This document shows positions 25,774-34,439 of a stretch of 64,000 nucleotides of DNA, in pieces. A program made the translations under genes and the position numbers. The number at the start of each line of letters is the position of its first letter. The first letter of the stretch is position 1. The stretch is from Pseudomonadota bacterium (GTDB taxonomy: Bacteria > Pseudomonadota > Gammaproteobacteria > Burkholderiales > Burkholderiaceae_E): contig JAEWFA010000046.1 in the NCBI GenBank assembly GCA_023389055.1, positions 1 through 64,000 on the forward strand. Reading direction: 5' to 3'. The notes beneath the pieces were generated by a model. That model had not been told where the DNA came from, ran no database searches, and worked only from the letters and a program-made list of their open reading frames with translations.

Positions 25774-27561
25774 CTACGCGGTGTCGCTTCCTCGCTGGCG
25801 GAACCACCGTCGTCGCGGCTCGCGACCGCTGGCGAGATAGTCGAGCACCCCCCGGTCGTGCAGACCGATGTCGATGTATCGACGCGCCGCCGCGGTGCCG
25901 GCGAACAGCAGCTCGTCGCCCTCCGACGGCGTCCAGTCGTCGCCGGGCAGCAAGTTTTCCCGCCCTGCGCGCAACGCGAGCAGCGCGACCGCCTGGACGC
26001 GCTCGCTGCGGTCGTGCGGGTCGCGAAGCAGGTCGCCGAGCCGCAGCGCGGCCGTATTCGCCCCGCCGCGCTCGCAGACCGCCGGCGCGTGCTCGCGATC
26101 GATGCGCACCTCCCAGGTGGTCGGAGAATCCCTGCCGCTGGCGTCGCGCAGCCGATGGATGACCTCGTCGGCCCACGCGTCGGTCTGCCGGCGCACGTGT
26201 CCGAGGAAGCGCAGCAGCAGCGGCGACGTGAGCAGCGCGACGCATTCGTCGGCGATGATCTCGCTCGGACGCATCACCAGGTCGGCGTGGAAGTGCTCGA
26301 AGAGCACCGCGTTGTCGGCCTCGTTCTGCCGCAGGACGACGAACAGCGACGGATTGATCGACTGCGCCAGACGCGCGATGGCGAGGTTGCGAAGGTCGCT
26401 CGCCGTGCCGACGACGATCGCCTGCGCAGTGGCGATCCCCGCGCGCTCGAGCGTTTCGCGCCGCGTTCCGTCTCCGACGATCACATCGAATCCGGCCGCC
26501 GCGCCTGCTTCGGCCGACGGCTCGACGACGCGCACTTCGGAGCCGCGCTCGCGCAACCGATGCGCGACGGCGCGACCGAAGCGCCCGTAGCCGCAGACGA
26601 TCCACGCACCGGCCGGCGGGGCCAGTTCGCCCGGTAGCGGCGTCCCCCGCAGCGCGGTCAGCCAGTCGAACAGCCGATAGCAGCCCGGCGCGCGCAACGC
26701 CATCGCGAGCTGATCGGCGAACGCGACGAAGGGGTCGACGATGCGCGGCTTGCCCGAGGCCTGCATCAGCGTCGCCGTTTCCATCGTGTGCGAGCGCGCG
26801 ATCATCGTCGCGCGCGGGTTCAGCAGCGATGCGGTGATCACCGCGGCGACGTTCGCCGCATCGTCGTTCGTCAGCGCGAGCACCGCGCGGCAGCAGGGGT
26901 GGCGCAGGCCTGCGCGCACCAGCGCCTGCGGCCGGCTGGCGTCGTCCTGGATGGCGATGACATCGTGCCGGAAGTCCTCGAGCTCGAGCGCCTGCAGTCG
27001 CGCCGCGTCGATCTCGACGACGACGAAGCGCATGCCGAGCCGATCGAAGATGCGGGTAAGCCGCAGTCCGGTGTCGCCGCAGCCGAGCACGAGCAGGAAG
27101 GGCTCGGCGATTCGCCGCACGCGGCGCTCGAAGCGGATCGCGGCCAGCGCGCGCAGGAACGAGCCGTCCTGCACCGCGGCGAGCACCGTGAGCAGCGTGT
27201 AGGTCCACGCGACGACCGACAGGTAGATGACGACGGTCGCCCACATGCGCTGCGCGTCGGAGAACGCCACCGGCACCTCGCCGAAGCCGATCGTCGTCGC
27301 GGTGTAGGTCACGAAATAGAACGCGTGGAAGAAGCTCAGCGGCGCGCTCGGCCGGCCTTGCGCGTCGACGCCGGGGACGATCGTGAATCCGGCCACTGCG
27401 ATGGCGAACACCACGGTGACGAGCAGCAGCGGAACGCGCAGCCGGCGCAGCAGCAGGTGAAGCACGCTCGCGTGCGGCAGCGAACCGCCGCGCCCGGGCG
27501 CCGCAGCCGGCTGCCGTGCAGGCGACGCCGGGGGCGTTTCGCTGGGCGCATCGCTCGTCAT
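25774..27561 (-). CDS. Potassium channel protein with two RCK (TrkA-N) domains
   Basis: A 595-residue ion-channel protein. The N-terminus is polar and Pro/Ala-rich, then come two transmembrane helices (about 38-60 and 105-130) flanking a pore loop with the filter TATTIGFGE, a K+-type filter with GFG. RCK1 starts with LLVLGCGDTGLRLTRIF and RCK2 with WIVCGYGRFGRAVAHRL, both Rossmann NAD/nucleotide folds, and TrkA-C-like regions follow. Two RCK domains in one chain are unusual for bacterial MthK/Kch channels but are known in the GsuK-like group. It should pass K+ through the inner membrane under ligand control. It starts close to a DUF6394 gene on the same strand. Confidence 0.9.
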   Translation of the reverse strand: MTSDAPSETPPASPARQPAAAPGRGGSLPHASVLHLLLRRLRVPLLLVTVVFAIAVAGFTIVPGVDAQGRPSAPLSFFHAFYFVTYTATTIGFGEVPVAFSDAQRMWATVVIYLSVVAWTYTLLTVLAAVQDGSFLRALAAIRFERRVRRIAEPFLLVLGCGDTGLRLTRIFDRLGMRFVVVEIDAARLQALELEDFRHDVIAIQDDASRPQALVRAGLRHPCCRAVLALTNDDAANVAAVITASLLNPRATMIARSHTMETATLMQASGKPRIVDPFVAFADQLAMALRAPGCYRLFDWLTALRGTPLPGELAPPAGAWIVCGYGRFGRAVAHRLRERGSEVRVVEPSAEAGAAAGFDVIVGDGTRRETLERAGIATAQAIVVGTASDLRNLAIARLAQSINPSLFVVLRQNEADNAVLFEHFHADLVMRPSEIIADECVALLTSPLLLRFLGHVRRQTDAWADEVIHRLRDASGRDSPTTWEVRIDREHAPAVCERGGANTAALRLGDLLRDPHDRSERVQAVALLALRAGRENLLPGDDWTPSEGDELLFAGTAAARRYIDIGLHDRGVLDYLASGREPRRRWFRQRGSDTA

Positions 27562-27585
27562 TCGCTTTCCCGGCCCGTCCGGCCG

Positions 27586-27969
27586 TCAGCGTCGGAAAGT
27601 CAGCGTCTCGGTGACGAGCAGCACCACCGACACGACGTTGGCCAGCAGCGCGCCGGCGGCCAGCGAGACGACGCTCGCGACGACCTCCGTTTCGGCGTGC
27701 CCCGCCTGTACGTGCGCGCCCCAGGCCCAGACGATGGCGGCGATCACGAGTTGCACGTCGGCGACCAGGCTCGACGCGAGGTGGATCGCGCCCAGTTGCG
27801 TTCGATCGCCCAGCTTCAGGATCGTGGCGATGACGTTCACGACGATCGCGGCGAACAGCTCGCTGACCTCGTGGTGTGCGGCCACGTCGATGTCGCCGTA
27901 GACGAAGCCGAAGTTCAGCGTCGCCGCCAGCAGGATGAAAAAGCCGAAGACGACCTTGCTCGTGTTCAT
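27586..27969 (-). CDS. DUF6394 four-helix membrane protein
   Basis: A 127-residue integral membrane protein. It begins NTSKVVFGFFILLAATLNFG, followed by a GDIDVAAHHEVSELF loop, a helix with NVIATILKLGDRTQ, and two further hydrophobic segments (about 65-88 and 97-120). The pattern matches the DUF6394 family as I remember it. It lies 24 bp upstream of the RCK channel gene on the same strand, so it is probably the first gene of a two-gene operon. The conserved pairing suggests a link to K+ channel function or membrane potential, but no function is known. The conserved GDID, HH and GDRTQ residues lie at helix ends. Confidence 0.75.
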   Translation of the reverse strand: MNTSKVVFGFFILLAATLNFGFVYGDIDVAAHHEVSELFAAIVVNVIATILKLGDRTQLGAIHLASSLVADVQLVIAAIVWAWGAHVQAGHAETEVVASVVSLAAGALLANVVSVVLLVTETLTFRR

Positions 27970-28006
27970 CGCCGCACGAGCATACCCGCGCCGATCGACG
28001 CCTGCC

Positions 28007-28012
28007 TACAAT
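28007..28012 (+). promoter_or_regulatory. -10-like element before the acyl-CoA synthetase gene
   Basis: TACAAT stands 71 bases before the start codon, in the gap between two divergent genes. It would give a leader of about 65 bases that carries a ribosome site (TGGAGACC) near the start. Confidence 0.4.
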
Positions 28013-28083
28013 GACGTGACATCGATCGACGCCGGGGCAGCGGTCTTCGTGCGTTGCGTCCGGACATTTTGCTGGAGACCCGC

Positions 28084-29766
28084 ATGCCTACGCACCCGAA
28101 TCCGTACCGACAGGGTCTGGACCGCAACCCGGCGAATTACGCGCCGCTGTCTCCCGTGAGCCTGGTTGCGTGGGTGGCCGATGTATTCCCCGAACGCTGT
28201 GCGGCCATTCACGGCAGCCAGCGCCATACCTGGTCGCAGATGCTCGATCGCGCGCGCCGACTCGCATCGGTGCTCGCGGCGCGCGACATCGGCACGGGCG
28301 ACACGGTGTCGGTGCTGTTGCCGAACACCCCGCCGATGCTCGATGCGCATTTCGGCGTTCCGATGACCGGAGCCGTGCTGAACACGATCAACACGCGGCT
28401 CGACGCGTCGACCGTCGCGTTCCAGTTGCGCCACTCGGGCGCGAAGGTGCTCGTCGTCGACCGGGAGTTCGCGCCGGTCGCGAGCGACGCGCTTGCGCTG
28501 CTGGAGGACGAGGGACGGCAGCGACCCTTCGTCGTCGACGTCGACGATCCCGCCCACGAGGGCGCCGGCGATCCGATCGGCGAGATCGACTACGAAGCGT
28601 GGCTCGCGTCCGGGGATCCGTCGCATCCGTGCAGCCTTCCCGAGGACGAATGGGACGCGATCGGGCTGAACTACACGTCGGGCACCACGGGCGATCCGAA
28701 GGGCGTCGTCGTGCATCACCGCGGCGCGTACCTGAACGCGGTCGGCAACGTGCTCGCCTGGGCGCTGCCGCGTCACCCGGTCTACCTGTGGACGTTGCCG
28801 ATGTTCCATTGCAACGGCTGGTGCTTTCCGTGGACGCTGGCGGCGGTGGCGGGCACGAACGTCTGCCTGCGCCGCGTCGACGCGAAGACGATCCTGGATC
28901 TCGTGCGCCAGCAGCGCGTCACGCATTACTGCGGCGCGCCGATCGTGCACAGCACGCTGATCGACGCGCCCGCCGAATGGAAGAAAGGCATCGACTGGCC
29001 GGTGCGCGCGATGGTCGCCGGAGCGGCGCCGCCGGCGTCGATGATCGAAGGCATGGAGCGCATGGGCTGGGAGGTCACGCACGTCTACGGACTCACCGAG
29101 GTGTACGGACCGGCTTCGGTGTGCGTGAAGCGCGACGCCTGGAACGAGCTCGACCTTGCCGGACGCGTCGAGCGCAACGCGCGCCAGGGGGTGCGCTACC
29201 AGGTGCAGGAAGGCCTTGCCGTCGTCGATCCGAAGACGATGCAGCCGGTCCCGAGCGACGCCGAGACGATGGGCGAGGTGGTGTTTCGCGGCAACATCGT
29301 GATGAAGGGCTACCTGAAGAACGAGAAGGCCACCGCAGAGGCGTTCGCGGGAGGCTGGTTCCACACGGGCGATCTGGGCGTCGTCCATCCCGACGGCTAC
29401 GTGAAGCTGAAGGATCGCGCGAAGGACGTGATCATCTCGGGCGGCGAGAACATCAGCTCGATCGAGGTCGAGGATGCGCTGTACAAGCACCCGGCCGTGC
29501 TGGCGTGCGCGGTAGTCGCGAAGCCTGATGCGCGATGGGGCGAGACGCCGCTGGCTTTCGTCGAACTGCGCGCAGAGCGCGTGCCGCGCGACGAGGCCGA
29601 GACGAAGGCGCTCTCCGACGAGTTGATCGAGCATTGCCGCGCACATCTGGCGCGCTACAAGGTGCCGCGCGAAGTGCGCTTCGGGCCGGTGCCGAAGACG
29701 TCCACCGGCAAGATCCAGAAACACATGCTGCGCGCGCAGGCGAAATCGGCGGCGGCGATCGGGTGA
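28084..29766 (+). CDS. Acyl-CoA synthetase (AMP-forming, medium-chain / DmdB-like)
   Basis: A 560-residue ANL-superfamily enzyme. The P-loop-like motif is YTSGTTGDPKGVVVHHRG, the A5 motif YGLTEVYGP, the A7 motif FHTGDLGVVHPDGYVKLKDR, and the catalytic lysine lies in the C-terminal GKIQKHMLR. The N-terminus (NPANYAPLSPVSLVAWVADV) is characteristic of the group annotated as medium-chain acyl-CoA or 3-methylmercaptopropionate-CoA ligases. It activates a carboxylic acid with ATP and CoA through an acyl-adenylate. The start at 28084 has a GGAGAC ribosome site; the frame is open to 28054. No beta-oxidation genes are directly adjacent, so the substrate is not set by context. Confidence 0.88.
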   Translation: MPTHPNPYRQGLDRNPANYAPLSPVSLVAWVADVFPERCAAIHGSQRHTWSQMLDRARRLASVLAARDIGTGDTVSVLLPNTPPMLDAHFGVPMTGAVLNTINTRLDASTVAFQLRHSGAKVLVVDREFAPVASDALALLEDEGRQRPFVVDVDDPAHEGAGDPIGEIDYEAWLASGDPSHPCSLPEDEWDAIGLNYTSGTTGDPKGVVVHHRGAYLNAVGNVLAWALPRHPVYLWTLPMFHCNGWCFPWTLAAVAGTNVCLRRVDAKTILDLVRQQRVTHYCGAPIVHSTLIDAPAEWKKGIDWPVRAMVAGAAPPASMIEGMERMGWEVTHVYGLTEVYGPASVCVKRDAWNELDLAGRVERNARQGVRYQVQEGLAVVDPKTMQPVPSDAETMGEVVFRGNIVMKGYLKNEKATAEAFAGGWFHTGDLGVVHPDGYVKLKDRAKDVIISGGENISSIEVEDALYKHPAVLACAVVAKPDARWGETPLAFVELRAERVPRDEAETKALSDELIEHCRAHLARYKVPREVRFGPVPKTSTGKIQKHMLRAQAKSAAAIG

Positions 29767-29797
29767 TTCGAGGAAGGCAAGGGGGAAGGGAGGAGCG

Positions 29798-30463
29798 TCA
29801 GTCGATGATGCGCCAGCCGCGGGGCGTCCACAGCTCGGCGGCGAGCATGGGTTCGGAGGCCTTCGCGACGACGATGCGTGGGTCGTCGAGCAGCGCGGAC
29901 GGTAGCGCCGGCAGGTCCGGGCCGACGATGCGAAGGCTGCGCAGCATGACGCCCGAGGCCGGCAGCGTATCGACCGGGTGACGAACAGGGCTCGCTCCTC
30001 CGGCCCACTCGATCCGCGTCGGTTGCAGTCGACGCCATTCCGACCATCGGCGGGCGGCGGCGTCCGCGTCGATCGGCATCTCGATGCGCCACGACAGCGC
30101 GCCGCGCGTCATCGCTTCGATCCGAAGATCGTCGGCGGACGGCGATTCGAGCGATGCGACCCGACAGACGAAGTGCACGAGACGCGGCCGCTCGACGAGA
30201 CGCCTGCGCAACGTCGGGTCGTCGAGTCCGAAAGGACGCGGCAATGCCGGTTCGGACTGCGAGGGATCGGCGGCGATCAGCTCGAGGTAGGTGCGCGGGT
30301 CCAGGCGCAGCACGCCATTGTGGGTGCCCCAACCCGGATGGCGGCCCCCCGTGGCCGAACCCACTCCCGCCATTGCGCGCAGCCACTCGTTCCCCTGCTC
30401 GAGCGTCCGGCAGGCGATGACCAGGTGATCGAGTTCGACGGCGGCTTCGAGCTTCAGCGTCAT
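29798..30463 (-). CDS. Glyoxalase-like domain (VOC superfamily) protein
   Basis: A 221-residue protein of the Glyoxalase_3 type. It begins LDHLVIACRTLEQGNEWL, followed by ATGGRHPGWGTHNGVLRLD and YLELIAADP, the conserved first beta-alpha-beta unit. In this group the H and E residues (LDHLV, YLELI) are potential metal ligands. A second half (VHFVCRVASLESP, then WRIEMPIDADAAA) completes a paired domain. The start at 30463 is chosen because the conserved fold begins there; an open frame reaches 30925 but overlaps argS antisense. It faces argS divergently with a 44-bp gap. The reaction is unknown; it is likely a cytosolic metal-dependent enzyme. Confidence 0.75.
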   Translation of the reverse strand: MTLKLEAAVELDHLVIACRTLEQGNEWLRAMAGVGSATGGRHPGWGTHNGVLRLDPRTYLELIAADPSQSEPALPRPFGLDDPTLRRRLVERPRLVHFVCRVASLESPSADDLRIEAMTRGALSWRIEMPIDADAAARRWSEWRRLQPTRIEWAGGASPVRHPVDTLPASGVMLRSLRIVGPDLPALPSALLDDPRIVVAKASEPMLAAELWTPRGWRIID

Positions 30464-30493
30464 CCGCGGCGGCAGCCCGCGCGAGGCGGCCAG

Positions 30494-30499
30494 TACAAT
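30494..30499 (+). promoter_or_regulatory. -10-like element very close to the argS start
   Basis: TACAAT ends only 8 bases before the argS ATG, and there is no Shine-Dalgarno sequence in between. If used, the transcript would be leaderless or nearly so. Confidence 0.4.
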
Positions 30500-30507
30500 C
30501 GCGGTCC

Positions 30508-32283
30508 ATGTTACCCGAGCAGAAGTCGCGCATCGCCGAATCGCTGCGCGTGGCGGCGCAGCGCGTGATCGAGCAGGCAGGCGTCGACGTCGACACGCCG
30601 ACGGTCGAGCTCGACCGCCCGAAGCAGCCCGAGCACGGCGACCTCGCCTCGAACCTGGCGCTGCAACTCGCTCGGCCGCTGAAGGCGAAGCCGCGCGAGA
30701 TCGCCGAGCGCCTGAAGGACGCGCTCGAGGCGCTCGATCGCGAAGGGGCGGACGCGGCCGCGTTGATCGAGTCGATCGAGATTGCCGGGCCGGGTTTCCT
30801 GAACCTGAGGGTGCGCGCCGATGCGAAGCGCGCCGCGATCGTTCGTGCGATCGCCGACGGCGCAGGCTTCGGCCGCGGGAATCGCGGCGAAGACCGCGCG
30901 GTGCTCGTCGAATTCGTCTCGGCAAATCCCACCGGGCCGCTGCACGTCGGCCACGGGCGGCAGGGGGCGCTGGGCGACGCGCTGTCGGCGTTGCTCGAAG
31001 CCGACGGCTGGCGCGTCAGTCGCGAGTTCTACTACAACGACGCCGGCGCGCAGATCGAGAACCTCGCGCGCTCGGTGCAGGCGCGCGCGCGCGGCATCGA
31101 GCCCGACGACCCCCGGTTCCCGGCCGACGGCTATCGCGGAGAGTACATCCGCGATATCGCCGCCGATTACGTCGCGGGCGAGAGCGTTTCGGCCGAGCAG
31201 GTGGAAACGGTTCGAGGCGCAGGCGACCCCGACGACCTCGAGGCCATCCGACGCTTCGCCGTCGCCTACCTCAGGCACGAGCAGGACATCGACCTGCGCG
31301 CCTTCGGCGTTCGCTTCGATCGCCACTACCTCGAGTCGTCGTTGTATGCCGACGGCCGCGTGCAGGCCGTCGTCGACGCTTTGCGGCAGTCGGGGCACAC
31401 CTACGAGGACGAGGGCGCGCTGTGGCTGCGCACCACCGCGTTCGGCGACGACAAGGACCGCGTGATGCGCAAGTCCGACGGCGCGTTCACGTATTTCGTG
31501 CCCGACGTCGCGTACCACGTCGTCAAGTGGGAGCGCGGCTTCGCGCGTGCGATCAACGTGCAGGGCTCCGACCACCACGGGACCGTCGCGCGCGTGCGCG
31601 CCGGACTGCAGGCGCTGGGCATCGGCATTCCGCCGGGCTATCCCGACTACGTGATGCACAAGATGGTCACGGTGATGCGCGGCGGCGAGGAGGTGAAGAT
31701 CTCCAAGCGCGCCGGCTCCTACGTGACGCTGCGGGACCTGATCCAGTGGACGGGCGAGGTCCCGCAGGACGACGGCAGCGTTCGCGTCGACGAGCAGCGC
31801 GGCCGCGACGCGGTGCGCTTCTTCCTGATCTCGCGCAAGGCCGACAGCGAGTTCGTCTTCGACGTCGACCTGGCGCTGGCGCGCACCGACGAGAATCCCG
31901 TCTACTACATCCAGTACGCGCACGCCCGCATCTGCTCGGTGCTCGCGCAATGGGGCGGCGAGGCGGATGCACTGGCGCGCTCGGCCGCCGCCGGCGGCGT
32001 CGCGCTCGACGCGTTGAGCAGCGCGCGCGAGTTCTCGCTGTGCGCGCGGATCGCTTCGTTCCCGCAGGCGCTGCAGGCCGCGGTGGACGAGCTCGCGCCG
32101 CACGCGATCGCTTTCTATCTCAAGGACTTAGCAGCCGAACTTCACTCTTACTATAATGCCGAACGGGTGCTCGTCGACGACGAGCCGACGCGGCTCGCCC
32201 GTCTGGCGCTGCTGCTGGCCGTGCGGCAGGTGTTTCGTAACGGCCTGGCGCTGCTCGGCGTGTCGGCTCCCGAGAGGATGTAA
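30508..32283 (+). CDS. argS: Arginine-tRNA ligase
   Basis: A 591-residue class I synthetase of normal length. The N-terminal tRNA-D-loop-binding domain spans about 1-110. The HIGH-type motif is HVGH (H146-H149, in SANPTGPLHVGHGRQGAL), and the KMSKS-type loop is KISKR (397-401, in KISKRAGSYVTLRDL). The C-terminal anticodon-binding DALR domain has HSYYNAERVLVDDE. It charges tRNA-Arg with arginine in the cytosol. Its TAA stop is directly followed by the ATG of the SPOR gene. This argS–SPOR–dsbA order is common in Burkholderiales. A TATAAT lies inside its last part at 32152-32157. Confidence 0.98.
   Translation: MLPEQKSRIAESLRVAAQRVIEQAGVDVDTPTVELDRPKQPEHGDLASNLALQLARPLKAKPREIAERLKDALEALDREGADAAALIESIEIAGPGFLNLRVRADAKRAAIVRAIADGAGFGRGNRGEDRAVLVEFVSANPTGPLHVGHGRQGALGDALSALLEADGWRVSREFYYNDAGAQIENLARSVQARARGIEPDDPRFPADGYRGEYIRDIAADYVAGESVSAEQVETVRGAGDPDDLEAIRRFAVAYLRHEQDIDLRAFGVRFDRHYLESSLYADGRVQAVVDALRQSGHTYEDEGALWLRTTAFGDDKDRVMRKSDGAFTYFVPDVAYHVVKWERGFARAINVQGSDHHGTVARVRAGLQALGIGIPPGYPDYVMHKMVTVMRGGEEVKISKRAGSYVTLRDLIQWTGEVPQDDGSVRVDEQRGRDAVRFFLISRKADSEFVFDVDLALARTDENPVYYIQYAHARICSVLAQWGGEADALARSAAAGGVALDALSSAREFSLCARIASFPQALQAAVDELAPHAIAFYLKDLAAELHSYYNAERVLVDDEPTRLARLALLLAVRQVFRNGLALLGVSAPERM
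32152..32157 (+). promoter_or_regulatory. -10-like element inside the argS 3' end
   Basis: TATAAT falls in the codons for HSYYNAE, with unusual AT-ending codons TAT and AAT. A -35-like TTAGCA lies 18 bases upstream (32128-32133). It could drive the SPOR and dsbA genes. Confidence 0.35.
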
Positions 32284-32904
32284 ATGGTGGATCGCGTCGT
32301 TCGTCCGGGTTCTGTACGCCGCATGCGCGGCGGGACGCTGCTCGGTTTCCTGGTCGGGTTGATCGCCGGACTGTCCATCGCCGTCGTCGTTGCGATGATC
32401 GTCACGCGCGCGCCGGTGCCGTTCGTCGACAAGAGCAACCGCAACGCCGAGCCGGCGCTCGAGCCGAAGTCGCTGTCGGAGGCGCCGGATCCCAACGTTC
32501 CGCTGCACGCGAAGGCGCGTCCGGTCGCAGGAGCGACTGCCCCTTCCGCTGCTCCGGCGACGGTCGCGACGCCGGCCATCTCCCCGACGCCGTCGGCGCC
32601 GATCGTCGCCTCGGCGCCCGCAAGCGTCGCGCCGGGTTCTTCGCCGGGCGCTGCGGCCGATTCGCAGGGCGACGCAAGCTACCTGTTGCAGGCCGGCGCC
32701 TTCCGCTCGTCGTCGGAGGCCGAGAGCATGAAGGCGCGGCTCGCGCTGATCGGCTTCGAGGCGCGCGTGCTCGACGCGCAGGTCAACGGCCAGACGCTGT
32801 ATCGTGTCCGCGTCGGACCCTACGCGCAGCTCGATTCGATGAATCGCGCCCGGGCACGGCTGGCCGAGAACGGCATCGAGGCCTCGGTGGTCCGGCAGCG
32901 ATGA
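32284..32904 (+). CDS. SPOR domain cell-division-type protein (FtsN-like)
   Basis: A 206-residue bitopic membrane protein. It has a short cytosolic N-terminus (VDRVVRPGSVRRMRGG), one transmembrane helix at about 17-40, a Pro/Ala/Ser-rich periplasmic linker (about 45-125) and a C-terminal SPOR domain (about 130-205: YLLQAGAFRSSSEAESMKAR, then LYRVRVGPYAQLDSMNRAR). SPOR domains bind denuded septal peptidoglycan, and the layout is that of FtsN. The start directly follows the argS stop with no gap. It probably acts at the division septum. Calling it FtsN is inference, since N-terminal essential motifs vary in Betaproteobacteria. Confidence 0.88.
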   Translation: MVDRVVRPGSVRRMRGGTLLGFLVGLIAGLSIAVVVAMIVTRAPVPFVDKSNRNAEPALEPKSLSEAPDPNVPLHAKARPVAGATAPSAAPATVATPAISPTPSAPIVASAPASVAPGSSPGAAADSQGDASYLLQAGAFRSSSEAESMKARLALIGFEARVLDAQVNGQTLYRVRVGPYAQLDSMNRARARLAENGIEASVVRQR

Positions 32905-32956
32905 AAACCCGCGCGCCGCGTCCCACGCGTCGCGCGTCAATTTTTCGGGACGCTAC

Positions 32957-33604
32957 ATGATCGATGCTCGCAGACGAACCCTGATCTCCGCCGGCGCGGC
33001 ACTGGCCGGCGTCGCTGCACTGCCCGCTGCGCAGGCGCAGCCCGCGCCGGTGCAGGGGCGCGACTATCGTCTGGTTTCGCCGCCGCAGCCCACCGAAGCA
33101 GCGGCGGGCAAGATCGAGGTCATCGAGTTCTTCTGGTACGGCTGCCCGCACTGCAATGCACTGGAGCCGCTGCTGAAGCAGTGGTTGGCGAAGCTGCCGT
33201 CCGACGTCTTCTTCAAGCGCGTGCACGTCCCGTTCGGCGACCGGCGCCATCAGCAGCTGTACTACACGCTGGAATCGATGGGCGTTGCGGAGAAGGCCGA
33301 CGACGCCGTCTTCCGCGCGATCCATGTCGACGGCAACCGGATGGACACGCCGGAGAAGATGATCGACGTGCTGTCGAAGCACGGCGTCGACAAGGACAAG
33401 TTCCTCGACACGTGGAAATCGTTCGCCGTGCGCACGAAGATGTCGCGCGGCGCGCAGCTCACGCAGGCCTACGGCGTCGACGGCGTTCCGGCGATGGCGG
33501 TCGCCGGCAAGTACTACACGGCGCCGAGCCTCGTCGGGTCGAACGTCGGAGCCCTGCGCGTCATCGACTGGCTGGTGCAGAAGGAGCGCCAGGCCGGCAA
33601 GTAG
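32957..33604 (+). CDS. dsbA: Periplasmic thiol:disulfide oxidase DsbA
   Basis: A 215-residue thioredoxin-fold protein. The signal peptide has an arginine-rich n-region (DARRRTLISAG) and ends near AQAQ at about residue 28. The active site is WYGCPHCNAL, with C63 and C66 (CPHC, as in DsbA). The cis-proline is in VDGVPAMAVAGKYY. An inserted helical domain (about 95-160) has YYTLESMGVAEKADDAVFRA. It oxidises pairs of cysteines in exported proteins. It follows the SPOR gene after a 52-bp gap and precedes the BtuF-like gene. The signal peptide has a Tat-like RRRTL but lacks the full Tat motif, so I treat it as Sec. Confidence 0.96.
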   Translation: MIDARRRTLISAGAALAGVAALPAAQAQPAPVQGRDYRLVSPPQPTEAAAGKIEVIEFFWYGCPHCNALEPLLKQWLAKLPSDVFFKRVHVPFGDRRHQQLYYTLESMGVAEKADDAVFRAIHVDGNRMDTPEKMIDVLSKHGVDKDKFLDTWKSFAVRTKMSRGAQLTQAYGVDGVPAMAVAGKYYTAPSLVGSNVGALRVIDWLVQKERQAGK

Positions 33605-33644
33605 AAGGGCCGTGCCCGGTCGCGCGGCAGCGGGGGAAGGCGCG

Positions 33645-34439
33645 ATGCGCATCGTGTCGCTCGTGCCCAGTCTCACCGAGCTGCTGTGCCAGCTCGGGCT
33701 GCGCGAGCATCTCGTCGGCCGCACCGGCTTTTGCATCCATCCGCGTGAAGCGCTGCGCGACGTGCCACGCGTCGGCGGCACGAAGGACGTCGACGTGGAG
33801 CGCGTTCGCGCGCTGGCGCCCACGCACGTCGTCGTCAACGTCGACGAGAACGAGAAGCCCGTCGTCGAACGCATCGCGGAATTCGTTCGCGAGATCGTCG
33901 TCACGCATCCGATCACCGTCGACGACAATCTCGCGCTGATCGAGTCCTTCGGCGAGCGCTTCGGTGTGCGCGACGTCGCGCAACGAATCGCCGAGCGGCA
34001 GCGCGACGCGGTGCACCGCTTGCGCACGCGCCGCTTCACCCCGGTCGACGTCCTCTACCTGATCTGGAAGGATCCGTGGATGAGCATCGGGCGCGAGACG
34101 TTCATTGCGCACATGCTCGGCGCGGTGGGGCTGCATTCGGTCGTCGCCGACGAGCAGCCGCGCTACCCGGTGGTCGACGATCCGTCGCTCGACGCGCGCG
34201 GTGCGCGGGTCGTGCTGCTGTCCTCCGAGCCCTATCGATTCGGCGAACGGCATCGGGCGGCGCTGCAGCGCGCGAGCGGGCGCCGCTCGCCCTCGCCCAT
34301 ATTTGCGACGATCGACGGCGAGATGACGTCGTGGTACGGCACGCGGGCCATCGACGGCCTGCACTACCTGCTGGGCTGGCGTGATGCGTTCGAGCGCGCG
34401 CTCGACGCCGGGCAGTCGAGGAAGGAGGAAGGCGAATGA
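33645..34439 (+). CDS. BtuF-like cobalamin/metal-binding protein without signal peptide
   Basis: A 264-residue helical-backbone metal receptor. It starts MRIVSLVPSLTELLCQLGLR, then HLVGRTGFCIHP and VGGTKDVDVERVRALAPTHV, the typical two-lobe binding-protein fold. There is no export signal, so it is probably cytosolic, unlike BtuF. Cobalamin-binding-protein annotations are common for this group in Betaproteobacteria, but no ABC transporter genes are near. A good ribosome site (GGGGAAGG) precedes the ATG at 33645. The frame is open 33 bases earlier with a less likely start. It overlaps rlpA by ATGA, suggesting coupling. The ligand is unknown. Confidence 0.75.
   Translation: MRIVSLVPSLTELLCQLGLREHLVGRTGFCIHPREALRDVPRVGGTKDVDVERVRALAPTHVVVNVDENEKPVVERIAEFVREIVVTHPITVDDNLALIESFGERFGVRDVAQRIAERQRDAVHRLRTRRFTPVDVLYLIWKDPWMSIGRETFIAHMLGAVGLHSVVADEQPRYPVVDDPSLDARGARVVLLSSEPYRFGERHRAALQRASGRRSPSPIFATIDGEMTSWYGTRAIDGLHYLLGWRDAFERALDAGQSRKEEGE

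Noticed and set aside
33605..33644. Cobalamin riboswitch before the BtuF-like gene
   Set aside because: The gap is only 40 bp and contains no conserved B12-box sequence.
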